Positions 45,471-53,805 of a DNA stretch of 64,000 nt are shown here, piece after piece. The DNA lies in assembly GCA_016721245.1 (NCBI GenBank), contig JADKIQ010000002.1, positions 62,001 to 126,000 on the forward strand, given 5' to 3'. A program made the translations under genes and the position numbers. Source of the DNA: Sphingobacteriales bacterium. GTDB taxonomy: Bacteria > Bacteroidota > Bacteroidia > Chitinophagales > JADIYW01. The notes beneath the pieces are model-generated. The model had not been told where the DNA came from. It worked only from the letters and a program-made list of their open reading frames with translations, and did not search any database. Every line of letters starts with the position of its first letter. Position 1 is the first letter of the stretch.

Positions 45471-45938
45471 TTACGGATTGTATGTAATCATATTTAAACC
45501 CATCAGATGCTCTTCTTCGTAAGAGATTTCCAGGAAACCAAACACACCACCGGATGCTTCAGCTACCGCTTTTGCCAGACTTCTCAGTGATTTCAGCAAA
45601 GAACGGGCATATAAATCATCTATCGTTGGCAAGATATCGTTCAACCTTGATAATTCTTTTACGATCAAATCCGTACGTTCTGCTACAGGTATATTTTCAT
45701 ATTTTTTTACCGTTGCATCCAGCTGTTCAAAGTAATTTACTTCAATATGCTTGTAAAAATCAAACAGTAAAGGGTCTCCGTTAGAGGTACGGATACGCAC
45801 TAAATGCGTTGACTGAACTTCTTCTTTTGTGTCAAAATCATCATCAGCACCACCAATTAAATAAGTAACCATTGCTGGAGTACTGAATAAAAGGTTCTTT
45901 TCTTCTTCTGATAAGTGATTGAATTGTGCAATTGCCAT
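45471..45938 (-). CDS. Hypothetical soluble protein upstream of DUF4112 gene
   Basis: This protein of about 155 residues is not recognised as any named family. I start at the ATG at 45938 (MAIAQFNHLSEEEKNLLF); the frame opens 19 codons further upstream but those residues look non-coding. It is acidic and helical, with no signal peptide or membrane segment. FSTPAMVTYLIGGADDDFD is a hydrophobic patch near the start. It is immediately followed by the DUF4112 membrane protein and may be a cytoplasmic partner. Function unknown. Confidence 0.6.
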   Translation of the reverse strand: MAIAQFNHLSEEEKNLLFSTPAMVTYLIGGADDDFDTKEEVQSTHLVRIRTSNGDPLLFDFYKHIEVNYFEQLDATVKKYENIPVAERTDLIVKELSRLNDILPTIDDLYARSLLKSLRSLAKAVAEASGGVFGFLEISYEEEHLMGLNMITYNP

Positions 45939-46081
45939 ATTTCTGAATATTATGTTACAAATGTACATAGAAAATTGCTTTTCAAAAAATGACATTTATT
46001 ATACTTTTCAGTATTTACTGTTTGATTTACCGGAAAAATTGGTTAATATTAAATATCATTCACCATTTAAAACTTTTAGCT

Positions 46082-46294
46082 ATGAAAAAATTAACATTTA
46101 TTTTTGCTTTCACCGTGCTTTTGGGGGCAACTTCTTGTGTAAAAGACTGGCAATGCGAATGTACAGACGGCACCTCTACAAACGTGGTAGAAACGTATCC
46201 AAACACAAAACTACTGGATGCAAAAAAAGTATGTGACGGCAGGGAAAAAGATTTAAAAACCTTAAACTCCAATATCAGCTGTAAAATAAAATAA
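46082..46294 (+). CDS. Small Cys-rich lipoprotein
   Basis: A 70-residue lipoprotein: MKKLTFIFAFTVLLGATSC ends in lipobox ATSC. The rest has further cysteines (WQCECTDG, KKVCDGREKD, NISCKIK), suggesting one or two disulfides. The start at 46082 is the only one giving a signal; the frame opens 31 codons earlier. It is divergent from the preceding minus-strand gene and followed by a terminator. No family recognised. Confidence 0.7.
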   Translation: MKKLTFIFAFTVLLGATSCVKDWQCECTDGTSTNVVETYPNTKLLDAKKVCDGREKDLKTLNSNISCKIK

Positions 46295-46317
46295 TAAAAC
46301 ACTTTATGTTGATTCAA

Positions 46318-46348
46318 AAAAACGGTCCGGCTTTCAGACCGTTTTTTT
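46318..46348 (+). terminator. Rho-independent terminator of the Cys-rich lipoprotein gene
   Basis: AAAAACGGTC (46318-46327) pairs with GACCGTTTTT (46337-46346), loop of 9 nt, followed by more T. Confidence 0.85.
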
Positions 46349-46364
46349 AGTTAGCTTTACAGAA

Positions 46365-47294
46365 ATGAAAAAAACAATCACCATTCTGCTCAGCATCTCT
46401 ATCGGGCTTTTGTTTATCGTATCTGCGGCAACAAAGATATTTCCGATGGAACCGTTTGAATATCAGTTTGTAGATATAGGTGTGGCTACCTGGAAAACTG
46501 CTCCGTTTTTTGCCCGTTTTTTTATTGGCCTTGAATTTTTCCTTGGCATGTTACTGATGCTGAATATAGCGCTGAGAAAATTCACCCTGAAATTTGCGAT
46601 TGCACTGCTGAGTTTCTTTTGTATTTACCTGATTTATAAAATCTATACAGAAGGTAACACCGGTAATTGCGGCTGTTTTGGCGAATACATAAGCATGACA
46701 CCCTTACAGGGAATCCTGAAAAATATGGTGCTGATTGCCACCTGTGTGGTTTGTTACCTGGTTACAGAAAAAGATATATGGAGCAATAAATGGAAACTGA
46801 TTGTCACGCCGGTCTTATTTATTGGTGCCATGTGTCTGGGGTTTTTCATCTATCCGATGGATGCCAAATTTAGTTCCTCCATGGACAAAACCAATATCAA
46901 CTATAAAGTTCCTCTGGAATTAATGTATGACAGCACGCAAACGGAAAAACCGGCAATTGATTTAACAAAAGGTAAGCACATTATTGCTTTTTTGAGTTTA
47001 ACCTGCTCGCATTGCCGCATTGCTGCTCAAAAAATGAATATCATTCACAAAAAGAATCCGGGCATTCCGCTTTATTTTGCACTTAATGGCGATAAAGAAT
47101 TACTGGCCGGTTTCTTCGACTATACACATACACAAGCCATACCGCATAATTTATTTTTAGGAGCAAAAAGCTGGATGCAGGTGGCCGGTTTGAGTCTTCC
47201 TAATATTATGTATGTAGAAAACAGTATCGTTCGAAAAAAATGCAATGGCATGGAAATAGATCAGGAAGACATGGAAGCCTGGCTGAAGAAATAA
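46365..47294 (+). CDS. MauE/DoxX-like membrane protein fused to a thioredoxin-like domain
   Basis: The 309 residues combine two parts. The first 150 have four helices of the MauE/DoxX redox-associated family, with the motif NTGNCGCFGEY between helices 2 and 3. The second half is a thioredoxin-like domain with the redox pair CSHC in FLSLTCSHCRIAAQ and the cis-Pro segment LPNIMYVE. Such fusions move electrons between the membrane and periplasmic cysteines, as DsbD-like or MauE proteins do. It starts 17 nt after a terminator and ends exactly where the convergent phosphoesterase gene ends. The partner is unknown. Confidence 0.8.
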   Translation: MKKTITILLSISIGLLFIVSAATKIFPMEPFEYQFVDIGVATWKTAPFFARFFIGLEFFLGMLLMLNIALRKFTLKFAIALLSFFCIYLIYKIYTEGNTGNCGCFGEYISMTPLQGILKNMVLIATCVVCYLVTEKDIWSNKWKLIVTPVLFIGAMCLGFFIYPMDAKFSSSMDKTNINYKVPLELMYDSTQTEKPAIDLTKGKHIIAFLSLTCSHCRIAAQKMNIIHKKNPGIPLYFALNGDKELLAGFFDYTHTQAIPHNLFLGAKSWMQVAGLSLPNIMYVENSIVRKKCNGMEIDQEDMEAWLKK

Positions 47295-48608
47295 TTACTG
47301 CATCACCAGTCGCTGCGAATATATTTTATCGCCATCTGCTACAGAGATATAATAAGAACCTTTAGGTAAGAAAGAAAAATCAAACTGATAAAAATCTTTA
47401 CTTACTAAGAAATCCTTCATCTGCTTTTCATAGATTAAGGTTCCCAGTACATCATACAATCTGAGTATAGTATTCGAAGCAAACAATTCTTCTGCCACTG
47501 TAAATTTTCCGTTATTGGGATTGGGAAAAACAGACATAGTATTCGTATTAGCAAACTCTTTCACTGCCGTGACTTCTGGAACTTCATACACATTTACAAT
47601 TTCAAAATGGCCTGAATCAAAATCTTTATTGGCGGCAATTCCGCGAACCTTCATCACGTTATTTACCAGAGGGTAATCGTAATCGATATGAATATGCCCG
47701 GCCATCCAGAGCCCGAGATTTCTGCCGTAAGGGGAGAGCATATCGAGTATTTTATAATATTCAGTAGCATCAAAAACAAAACCCGATAAAATAAACAGGA
47801 TATTTTCTGTTGCGGGATGGTGAGAAATAAAACAAATGTTGTGGTTCCGTTTATTCGGATTGGTGGCCAGTTCATTTTTGAGCCATTGGAAAGTTCCGCC
47901 TGTCCAGTCCATGGCCTGTGCTTCCGGTCCTATGCCCGGCTCTGCTTTATTTACATGATATCTTGGATTAAAATCCAGTCCGTAAAAAACAAACCCGTCG
48001 TATTCAAACGAAAAATTTTGCAGGTAATGTTCTTTCTGTGTTTCAGGATTATACGTTCTGGTTAATCGGCTGCCGTCATTCCAGTTCGAAAAAAATAATT
48101 TGTCTCTGTCATACACATCTGAAAACACCTCTCCCATAATGGAATCTCCGCTGGCATAAGGTGCTTCATTTTGATACCGCACATACGGCCAGATATCATG
48201 ATTACCGATAACGGGAACGTAGGGCATATTCAGCCCGTCCATAATTTTCTTGCACATCTGAAATTCAGATTTCTCCGCACTGCCCGTCAAATCTCCTGAA
48301 ATCACGACAAACTTTATATTTTTATCCTGCTCGTGCGCATTAATCCACTGTACTGCCTGCCGCAAATCTTTAGCAGGTGCGCTGGTATCTACTGCAGGCA
48401 TGGTATCATTAAAAAAACCGGGCGTACCGTAATCTCCGAATCCTTCACCAATATGTACATCCGAAATATGAACAAATGAAAATTTATACTGAGCGCCCTG
48501 TAAATCCTTATTCAGATTATATTCAGGCATGCTATTTGTTTGTGAAAAGGAAATAATTTTAATCACAAGGAAAAACATAAATAGAAATATTCTCACAAAA
48601 GGCTGCAT
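47295..48608 (-). CDS. Secreted metallophosphoesterase with T9SS sorting domain
   Basis: This 437-residue exported protein carries a calcineurin-like phosphoesterase domain and a C-terminal T9SS type A sorting domain. Metal-binding motifs in order are HISDVHIGEG (Asp50, His52), ISGDLTG, VIGNHDIWP, ISHHPATE and AGHIHIDY. The last 80 residues read VFPNPNNGKFTV, LRLYDVLGTLIYEKQM and GSYYISVADGDKIYSQRLVM, the classic sorting pattern. It is expected to be secreted and surface-anchored by the type IX system. Its substrate could be a phosphodiester or nucleotide. It abuts the stop codon of the convergent MauE-like gene without a gap. Confidence 0.9.
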   Translation of the reverse strand: MQPFVRIFLFMFFLVIKIISFSQTNSMPEYNLNKDLQGAQYKFSFVHISDVHIGEGFGDYGTPGFFNDTMPAVDTSAPAKDLRQAVQWINAHEQDKNIKFVVISGDLTGSAEKSEFQMCKKIMDGLNMPYVPVIGNHDIWPYVRYQNEAPYASGDSIMGEVFSDVYDRDKLFFSNWNDGSRLTRTYNPETQKEHYLQNFSFEYDGFVFYGLDFNPRYHVNKAEPGIGPEAQAMDWTGGTFQWLKNELATNPNKRNHNICFISHHPATENILFILSGFVFDATEYYKILDMLSPYGRNLGLWMAGHIHIDYDYPLVNNVMKVRGIAANKDFDSGHFEIVNVYEVPEVTAVKEFANTNTMSVFPNPNNGKFTVAEELFASNTILRLYDVLGTLIYEKQMKDFLVSKDFYQFDFSFLPKGSYYISVADGDKIYSQRLVMQ

Positions 48609-48656
48609 ACTACTCTGATTTAATGCTAAAATTAGTTAAAAAGCATGAATTAACAG

Positions 48657-48665
48657 TTATCCACA
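48657..48665. promoter_or_regulatory. Single DnaA-box consensus TTATCCACA
   Basis: A perfect DnaA-box 9-mer lies upstream of exbB. Only one was seen and there is no cluster, so it is not an origin. Confidence 0.3.
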
Positions 48666-48685
48666 GCACAATAGTATATTCTGTT

Positions 48686-48714
48686 TTGACGTTCATGGTA
48701 AAATCTTAATTTTG
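48686..48714 (+). promoter_or_regulatory. exbB promoter (TTG / TAnnTTTG)
   Basis: TTG at 48686-48688, 18 nt, then TAATTTTG (48707-48714), an exact -7 match. The ATG is 19 nt downstream. Confidence 0.7.
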
Positions 48715-48732
48715 TTAAAATATTTGTAGATT

Positions 48733-49443
48733 ATGGGAATACTTTTGCAAGCAGCAACACAAGCAGTCACCACCGCCGTAGATACAGCAAATTCAATTAT
48801 GCCGGCAGCTGCTGCACCGATTAAAGAATTATCTGTTTTAGAACTGCTCACGAAAGGTGGTTTCATGATGATTCCATTAGTGGTAGCATTAGTGGTAGCT
48901 GTGTTTTTCATTATAGAACGATGGTTGTTTTTCAGACAACGATCAAAAATCAATGACAATCTGGTACGTGATGTACTGGAAAAATTATACGCGGGTAACA
49001 TACAAGGTGCAGATGCATTGTGTTTAGCCGACAAATCTGCTTTGGGAAATGTATTACAGGCAGGTATCTCTCAATTAGGCAAACCTATTGACCATATCGA
49101 AAAAGCACTGGAAATCCAATCGAACATAGAAATTAACGAAATGGAAAAACGCACCGGTTGGATCAGTATGATTTCAGGGGTAGCACCACGTTTAGGTTTT
49201 ATCGGTACCATCTTGGGGGTAATCAAAATATTTTACAGCATTGCACAAACTGCTGACATTTCCATCGGTACTATTTCTGCCGGTTTATATCAGAAAATGA
49301 TTACCTCTGCAACAGGTTTGATTGTGGGTGTATTGTCATTTATGGGCTATCATTTCATTTTCATGCTTATCGACAGTTACTCTGCAAAACTGGAAAAGCA
49401 AATTTTTGAATTTGTGAAAGGCATTCAAAAACCGGTAAAATAA
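48733..49443 (+). CDS. exbB: MotA/TolQ/ExbB-family proton channel
   Basis: The 236-residue inner-membrane protein uses the proton gradient with ExbD to energise TonB-dependent outer-membrane transport. The first helix is GGFMMIPLVVALVVAVFFIIERWLFF (residues about 44-69, segment GGFMMIPLVV onward). A long cytoplasmic loop follows, then two C-terminal helices around SGVAPRLGFIGTILGVIK and TSATGLIVGVLSFMGYHF, the MotA/TolQ signature. It sits 37 nt before exbD in one unit with its own promoter. No tonB is nearby. A TolQ role is possible. Confidence 0.9.
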   Translation: MGILLQAATQAVTTAVDTANSIMPAAAAPIKELSVLELLTKGGFMMIPLVVALVVAVFFIIERWLFFRQRSKINDNLVRDVLEKLYAGNIQGADALCLADKSALGNVLQAGISQLGKPIDHIEKALEIQSNIEINEMEKRTGWISMISGVAPRLGFIGTILGVIKIFYSIAQTADISIGTISAGLYQKMITSATGLIVGVLSFMGYHFIFMLIDSYSAKLEKQIFEFVKGIQKPVK

Positions 49444-49480
49444 TTCTTCATCTTATTCAGCATGACAAAATAGTAATTGT

Positions 49481-49876
49481 ATGAACATTAAAAGAAGAAG
49501 ACCGTTTCACGATGAAGATGCCATGGCATCAATGAATGATATCATGTTCTTCTTGATGTTGTTTTTCCTGATCATATCTACTATGGCCAACCCAAATGTC
49601 ATCAAGCTGATGCTGCCGAAAGCAAACAGCACAGACCAGTTGGCTAAACAACCTGTTACCTTATCTGTAACCGAAGACAAACGTTACTACATCAATACTA
49701 CAGAAATTCCTTTGGAAGGATTAGAAAATGCGTTAACGGCAGCTTTAGTAAACAATCCGGATCCAACCGTTGTACTTCGTGTAGCAGAAAACCTGAGTAT
49801 TCAGGATTTGGTAGACATCATGTCTATCGGTGCAAAACTGAAGCTTAAAATGGTGTTGAGTACGGAAAAGAAATAA
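49481..49876 (+). CDS. exbD: ExbD/TolR-family biopolymer transport protein
   Basis: The 131-residue single-pass protein has the conserved membrane helix with its protonatable Asp: SMNDIMFFLMLFFLIISTM. The periplasmic domain ends LVDIMSIGAKLKLKMVLSTEKK. It pairs with the exbB directly upstream. Only one ExbD-type protein is encoded here, whereas some Bacteroidota units encode two. The stop codon is directly followed by the convergent hydrolase gene. Confidence 0.9.
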   Translation: MNIKRRRPFHDEDAMASMNDIMFFLMLFFLIISTMANPNVIKLMLPKANSTDQLAKQPVTLSVTEDKRYYINTTEIPLEGLENALTAALVNNPDPTVVLRVAENLSIQDLVDIMSIGAKLKLKMVLSTEKK

Positions 49877-50800
49877 TTAAACTACTTTCTTTAAAAATGC
49901 CTGTATATCATAGTATGCCTGCATACTTTCCTCAGACAATTTAGGCAGGTTAAAAAATCCGTGTACTAATTCTTTATAATCTTTATACAATACCACATTC
50001 CCTGCTTCTGTTAATTTGTCGGCATATGCTTTCCCTTCATCTTTCAAAGGGTCATACTCAGCCGTCAGCACAAAGGCCGGCGGCAAGCCTGAAAAATCAG
50101 TGTGATAAATTGGTGATACTTCAGGATTCAGTTTATCTTCCTCTTTGGGCGTATAGGTTTTCTGAAACCACAACATCGCCTGTTTGGTCAGCAAATAACC
50201 TTCTTTATATTGTTCAATTGAGTTAGAAGAAATTTTGCCATCCACCCACGGATAAATTAACACCTGAGCGGCAATTTTCACGTTCGGGTGATGCTTAAAA
50301 TGATGGCAGGCACAAGCCGCCAGATTTCCGCCGGCACTATCTCCGGCTACGATAATTTTATCTGCATCTATTCCTAACTCATCTGCATGTATTGCTACAT
50401 ATTCAATGGCTTTGTACGCATCTTCATGTGCCGCCGGAAAAGTATGTTCGGGCGCCAGTCGGTAATCCACCGATATCACTGTACAATCATTCATCGAACA
50501 CAATCGCCGGGCCACATAATCATGAGACTCGATATTGTAAAACACAAAACCACCGCCGTGAAAATAAACAATCACTTTTTGTCCGGAGGCGGAGGAATTT
50601 CTGTACAAACGTGCTTTAGTTCCCTCAATGGAAAAATCCCTGATTTCCTTTACTTCTTTTTTCTTATCAAACAAAATCTTGCCCAGATTTGAAACAAGAA
50701 TCTTATTCTTCCTTTCTTTTTCAATATTTGCGATATCCACTTCACGGATAGGTTGTACATTATTGACAAACAATAACAAAAAACGAAGTTTCCAATTCAT
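49877..50800 (-). CDS. Alpha/beta hydrolase, hormone-sensitive-lipase family
   Basis: The 307-residue esterase carries HGGGFVF (oxyanion hole) near residue 76 and the nucleophile elbow VAGDSAGGNLAACA, both typical of the HSL (family IV) group. The Asp is probably in TAEYDPLKDEG and the His in ELVHGFFNL. It likely hydrolyses short-chain esters in the cytoplasm. It converges with exbD with no spacer and is divergent from the pterin dehydratase gene. The substrate is unknown. Confidence 0.9.
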   Translation of the reverse strand: MNWKLRFLLLFVNNVQPIREVDIANIEKERKNKILVSNLGKILFDKKKEVKEIRDFSIEGTKARLYRNSSASGQKVIVYFHGGGFVFYNIESHDYVARRLCSMNDCTVISVDYRLAPEHTFPAAHEDAYKAIEYVAIHADELGIDADKIIVAGDSAGGNLAACACHHFKHHPNVKIAAQVLIYPWVDGKISSNSIEQYKEGYLLTKQAMLWFQKTYTPKEEDKLNPEVSPIYHTDFSGLPPAFVLTAEYDPLKDEGKAYADKLTEAGNVVLYKDYKELVHGFFNLPKLSEESMQAYYDIQAFLKKVV

Positions 50801-50840
50801 ATTATTCCATTAACTTTAGACAAGATAAAAAATATTACAT

Positions 50841-51074
50841 ATGGAATGGATAACAAAAGATAATAAACTTGTAAGGGAATTTAAATTCAAAGATTTTACG
50901 CATGCTTTTGCATTTTTAACTAAAGTGGCCTTTGCTGCGGAAAAACAAAATCATCACCCTGAAATATACAACGTGTACAACAAAGTAATTATTTCCCTGC
51001 AAACACATGATGCAGGTAATGTTGTTACAGAAAAAGACCATAAATTAGCAGAGACAATTGGTGCATTCGTATGA
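50841..51074 (+). CDS. phhB: 4a-hydroxytetrahydrobiopterin dehydratase
   Basis: The 77-residue pterin-4a-carbinolamine dehydratase recycles the oxidised pterin cofactor. The signature is EKQNHHPEIYNVYNKVIIS followed by LQTHDAG, with the catalytic His pair. It is a little shorter than the roughly 100 residues usual for the family, lacking part of the N-terminus. It overlaps the ligA start by 4 nt (ATGA), so both are translationally coupled. No phenylalanine hydroxylase is nearby, so it may serve another pterin pathway. Confidence 0.9.
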   Translation: MEWITKDNKLVREFKFKDFTHAFAFLTKVAFAAEKQNHHPEIYNVYNKVIISLQTHDAGNVVTEKDHKLAETIGAFV

Positions 51075-53218
51075 CAAACGATTTATTCTCTACTTCTAAT
51101 AATATTGATCTCATTTCGCTGACAGATAAAATCCTGAAACAGCTGGATGATTTTGTACCCGAGAACAAACTGGAACAGTTTTGTGAAGACCTGAAAACGG
51201 TTATCAATTTTCACGACCACCAGTATTATGTAAAAGCGGATTCGCTGATTACCGATTATGATTACGACCGGCTCTTTAAAAAATTAAAACAAATTGAGGA
51301 AGAAAATCCAAATTTGGTAACGGCCGACTCTCCAACACAGCGTGTTGCCAAAGGACTGAATCAGGAATTCCCGACGGTACAGCATTTGGTTCCGATGATG
51401 TCATTGGAAAACTCCTATAATATTACAGATTTAGAAGATTTTGATACACAGGTAAAAAAGGCTTTATCTGAAAACACCACCGTTGAATATATTGCAGAAC
51501 CCAAATTTGACGGCAGCAGTATTGCCTTAGTGTATGAAAATAACCAGCTCGTGCGTGCCGCGACCCGTGGCAACGGTATTGAAGGCGATGAAATTACGCC
51601 CAATGCTAAAGCCATTAAATCTATTCCTTTGAAAGCTAATTTTTCGCAGTTTGGTATTTACAAAATAGAAGTGCGCGGTGAAGTTTTATTAGAACTGGCC
51701 ATGCTTGAGAAAATGAATAACGAGCGCAGAAAACAAAACGAGATTTTACGCGCAGAAAATAAAAAAGAACTGGAGTTATATAAAAACTCCCGTAATACCG
51801 CTGCGGGCAGTTTGCGTTTAAAAGATTCCGCGGAAGTAGCGGCCAGGAAACTGGATGCGGTTATTTATCAAATCGGTTATGCAGAAGACAAAGAAGGAAA
51901 AGAAGTGACGGACATTTTTAAATCGCACAATAAAAATTTAGAGGTTCTTTCACAGCTTGGATTTAAAACTCCCTTTCAGGAAAGAGGCATTTTTACTTCA
52001 ATAGAAGAGGTAGAAAACTTTTGCAAATACTGGGAAAACAAACGCGACTCTTATCACTTTGATATTGACGGCATGGTGATTAAAGTAAACAGCATTCACC
52101 AGCAGCAGCTCGTCGGAAAAACATCACATCATCCGAAGTGGGCAGTGGCGTATAAGTTCAAAGCCAAACAGGCTACATCAACTTTATTACATGTCGATTT
52201 TCAGGTAGGCAGAACTGGCGCTATTACGCCGGTGGCCAAGATAGAACCTGTGCAACTGATGGGCGTGGAAATTTCTTCTATCTCCCTTCATAACGAAGAT
52301 TTTATTTTAGATAAAGACATACGTCTGAAAGATACCGTGATAGTGGAGCGTGCGGGAGATGTAATACCGTATATTGTGGGCAGTGTAAAAGAAAGACGCA
52401 GCGGCAATGAACAGAAGATACATTTTCCAACCGAATGTCCATCCTGTGAGCATCATTTAGTAAAACCAATGGATGAAAGTGTGTGGCGCTGCATCAATCC
52501 GAATTGTCCGGCGCAACTCGAAGAACATCTCATTCATTTTGTTTCTAAATCCGCAATGGATATTTTCGGTTTCGGGGAAGAAAATGTGCGCACCTTTATC
52601 CGCGAAAATATAATCCGCGATATCACTTCCATTTATGAAATTGATTATGATAAAGTTCGTCAGCTGGAAGGCTGGAAAGAAAAGTCTATTCAGAATTTAA
52701 AAGAAGGAGTTGAAGCATCCAAACAAAATGAATTGTACCGCCTGATTGTCGGATTAAGCATTCGTCATGTAGGCAGCACGACCGCAAAAATGCTGGCCAA
52801 AAAAGTCGACAAGCTGACTGATTTCCAGCACTGGACACAGGAACAATACAACGAACTGGAAGATGTAGGCCCTAAAGTGGCACAGTCGTTGTATCAGTTT
52901 TTTACTGACAAAGAAAACATTGAACTGATTGAATCCTTATCAACGCTTGGTGTTAATATTTATAAAACAGAAGCGGTACTAGCCTCTAATAAGTTGGAAG
53001 GAAAAACATTTCTTTGCACCGGAACATTCCCTAAATTTTCTCGAGATGATATAAAAGCCATGATTGAGAAAAACGGTGGCAAAAACCTGAGTGCCGTAAG
53101 TGCAAATCTCGACTACCTGATTGCCGGAGAAAAAGCAGGCAGCAAACTGGCAAAAGCACAAAAAATACCGACGATTCAGGTCATCAGCGAAGAAGATTTT
53201 CTGAAAATGATTGAATAA
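51071..53218 (+). CDS. ligA: NAD-dependent DNA ligase
   Basis: The 715-residue ligase seals nicks in replication and repair. Domain order is Ia, adenylation domain with catalytic Lys145 in AEPKFDGSS, OB-fold, a Cys4 zinc finger (CPSCEHHL and CINPNCPAQ), helix-hairpin-helix and a C-terminal BRCT domain (LEGKTFLCTGTFPKFSR onward). The nucleotidyl motif reads KFDG instead of the commoner KLDG. The N-terminus is about 30 residues longer than in E. coli LigA, where the lysine is at 115. It is coupled to the pterin dehydratase gene and complete. Confidence 0.97.
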   Translation: MTNDLFSTSNNIDLISLTDKILKQLDDFVPENKLEQFCEDLKTVINFHDHQYYVKADSLITDYDYDRLFKKLKQIEEENPNLVTADSPTQRVAKGLNQEFPTVQHLVPMMSLENSYNITDLEDFDTQVKKALSENTTVEYIAEPKFDGSSIALVYENNQLVRAATRGNGIEGDEITPNAKAIKSIPLKANFSQFGIYKIEVRGEVLLELAMLEKMNNERRKQNEILRAENKKELELYKNSRNTAAGSLRLKDSAEVAARKLDAVIYQIGYAEDKEGKEVTDIFKSHNKNLEVLSQLGFKTPFQERGIFTSIEEVENFCKYWENKRDSYHFDIDGMVIKVNSIHQQQLVGKTSHHPKWAVAYKFKAKQATSTLLHVDFQVGRTGAITPVAKIEPVQLMGVEISSISLHNEDFILDKDIRLKDTVIVERAGDVIPYIVGSVKERRSGNEQKIHFPTECPSCEHHLVKPMDESVWRCINPNCPAQLEEHLIHFVSKSAMDIFGFGEENVRTFIRENIIRDITSIYEIDYDKVRQLEGWKEKSIQNLKEGVEASKQNELYRLIVGLSIRHVGSTTAKMLAKKVDKLTDFQHWTQEQYNELEDVGPKVAQSLYQFFTDKENIELIESLSTLGVNIYKTEAVLASNKLEGKTFLCTGTFPKFSRDDIKAMIEKNGGKNLSAVSANLDYLIAGEKAGSKLAKAQKIPTIQVISEEDFLKMIE

Positions 53219-53248
53219 TTTACCGATAGCACAATAAACTTATTTATC

Positions 53249-53256
53249 TACCTTTG
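53249..53256 (+). promoter_or_regulatory. -7 promoter element of gldH
   Basis: TACCTTTG is an exact TAnnTTTG match. The ATG at 53258 would be at or before the transcription start, so the gene should begin at the ATG at 53273. Confidence 0.6.
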
Positions 53257-53272
53257 CATGGATTCTAACTTT

Positions 53273-53734
53273 ATGAAAAAACAAGCATTCATTCTTATCG
53301 CGGTTTTATTGTTTACCTTAAGTGCCTGCGAGCAAAAACATTTTTACAATGAGTACAAGTCTGTCAATATTAAAGAGTGGAAATCAACGGATACTTTAAC
53401 CTATCCAATCAAGATTGATACCGAAAATAAAAATTATCAATATGCCATCAGTGTGCGCCATTCCAAAGAATATGAATTCAGCAATATCTGGCTGAAAGTA
53501 TACATAAAGGGTAATAGCATTGACACCAGCTTCCGTTATGAAATTCCTTTATTTAAGAACGACGGAAAACCCTATGGAAAAAGCTCCGGCACTTTGTGTA
53601 CACAAACCATTCCATTAAAAACAAATTTACCATTGTATAAAAAAGGAACTTATCAGATTTCAATTGTACAATTAATGCGCAAAGATCCTTTAGACGGTAT
53701 TTCAGATATTGGCATACTAATAGACAAGAAATAG
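53273..53734 (+). CDS. gldH: Gliding motility lipoprotein GldH
   Basis: GldH is an outer-membrane-associated lipoprotein needed for gliding motility and chitin use in Flavobacterium johnsoniae. The start chosen (53273) lies after the promoter box and gives a signal ending in lipobox LSAC (Cys19). The mature part is beta-rich with the family stretches YEFSNIWLKVYIK and KGTYQISIVQLMRKD, then GISDIGI near the end. It has about 153 residues, normal for the family. It stands alone between ligA and the phosphatase gene. Other gld genes are outside the window. Confidence 0.85.
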   Translation: MKKQAFILIAVLLFTLSACEQKHFYNEYKSVNIKEWKSTDTLTYPIKIDTENKNYQYAISVRHSKEYEFSNIWLKVYIKGNSIDTSFRYEIPLFKNDGKPYGKSSGTLCTQTIPLKTNLPLYKKGTYQISIVQLMRKDPLDGISDIGILIDKK

Positions 53735-53805
53735 ACACCAAATTTTCACGTTTGCGTTGCTGCCAGATATTGGTTTTTCTTCTTAACTTTATGTAAACCA
53801 ATTTT

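Noticed and set aside
48657..48665. Replication origin
   Set aside because: A single DnaA box with no cluster, no AT-rich unwinding element and no dnaA or dnaN nearby.
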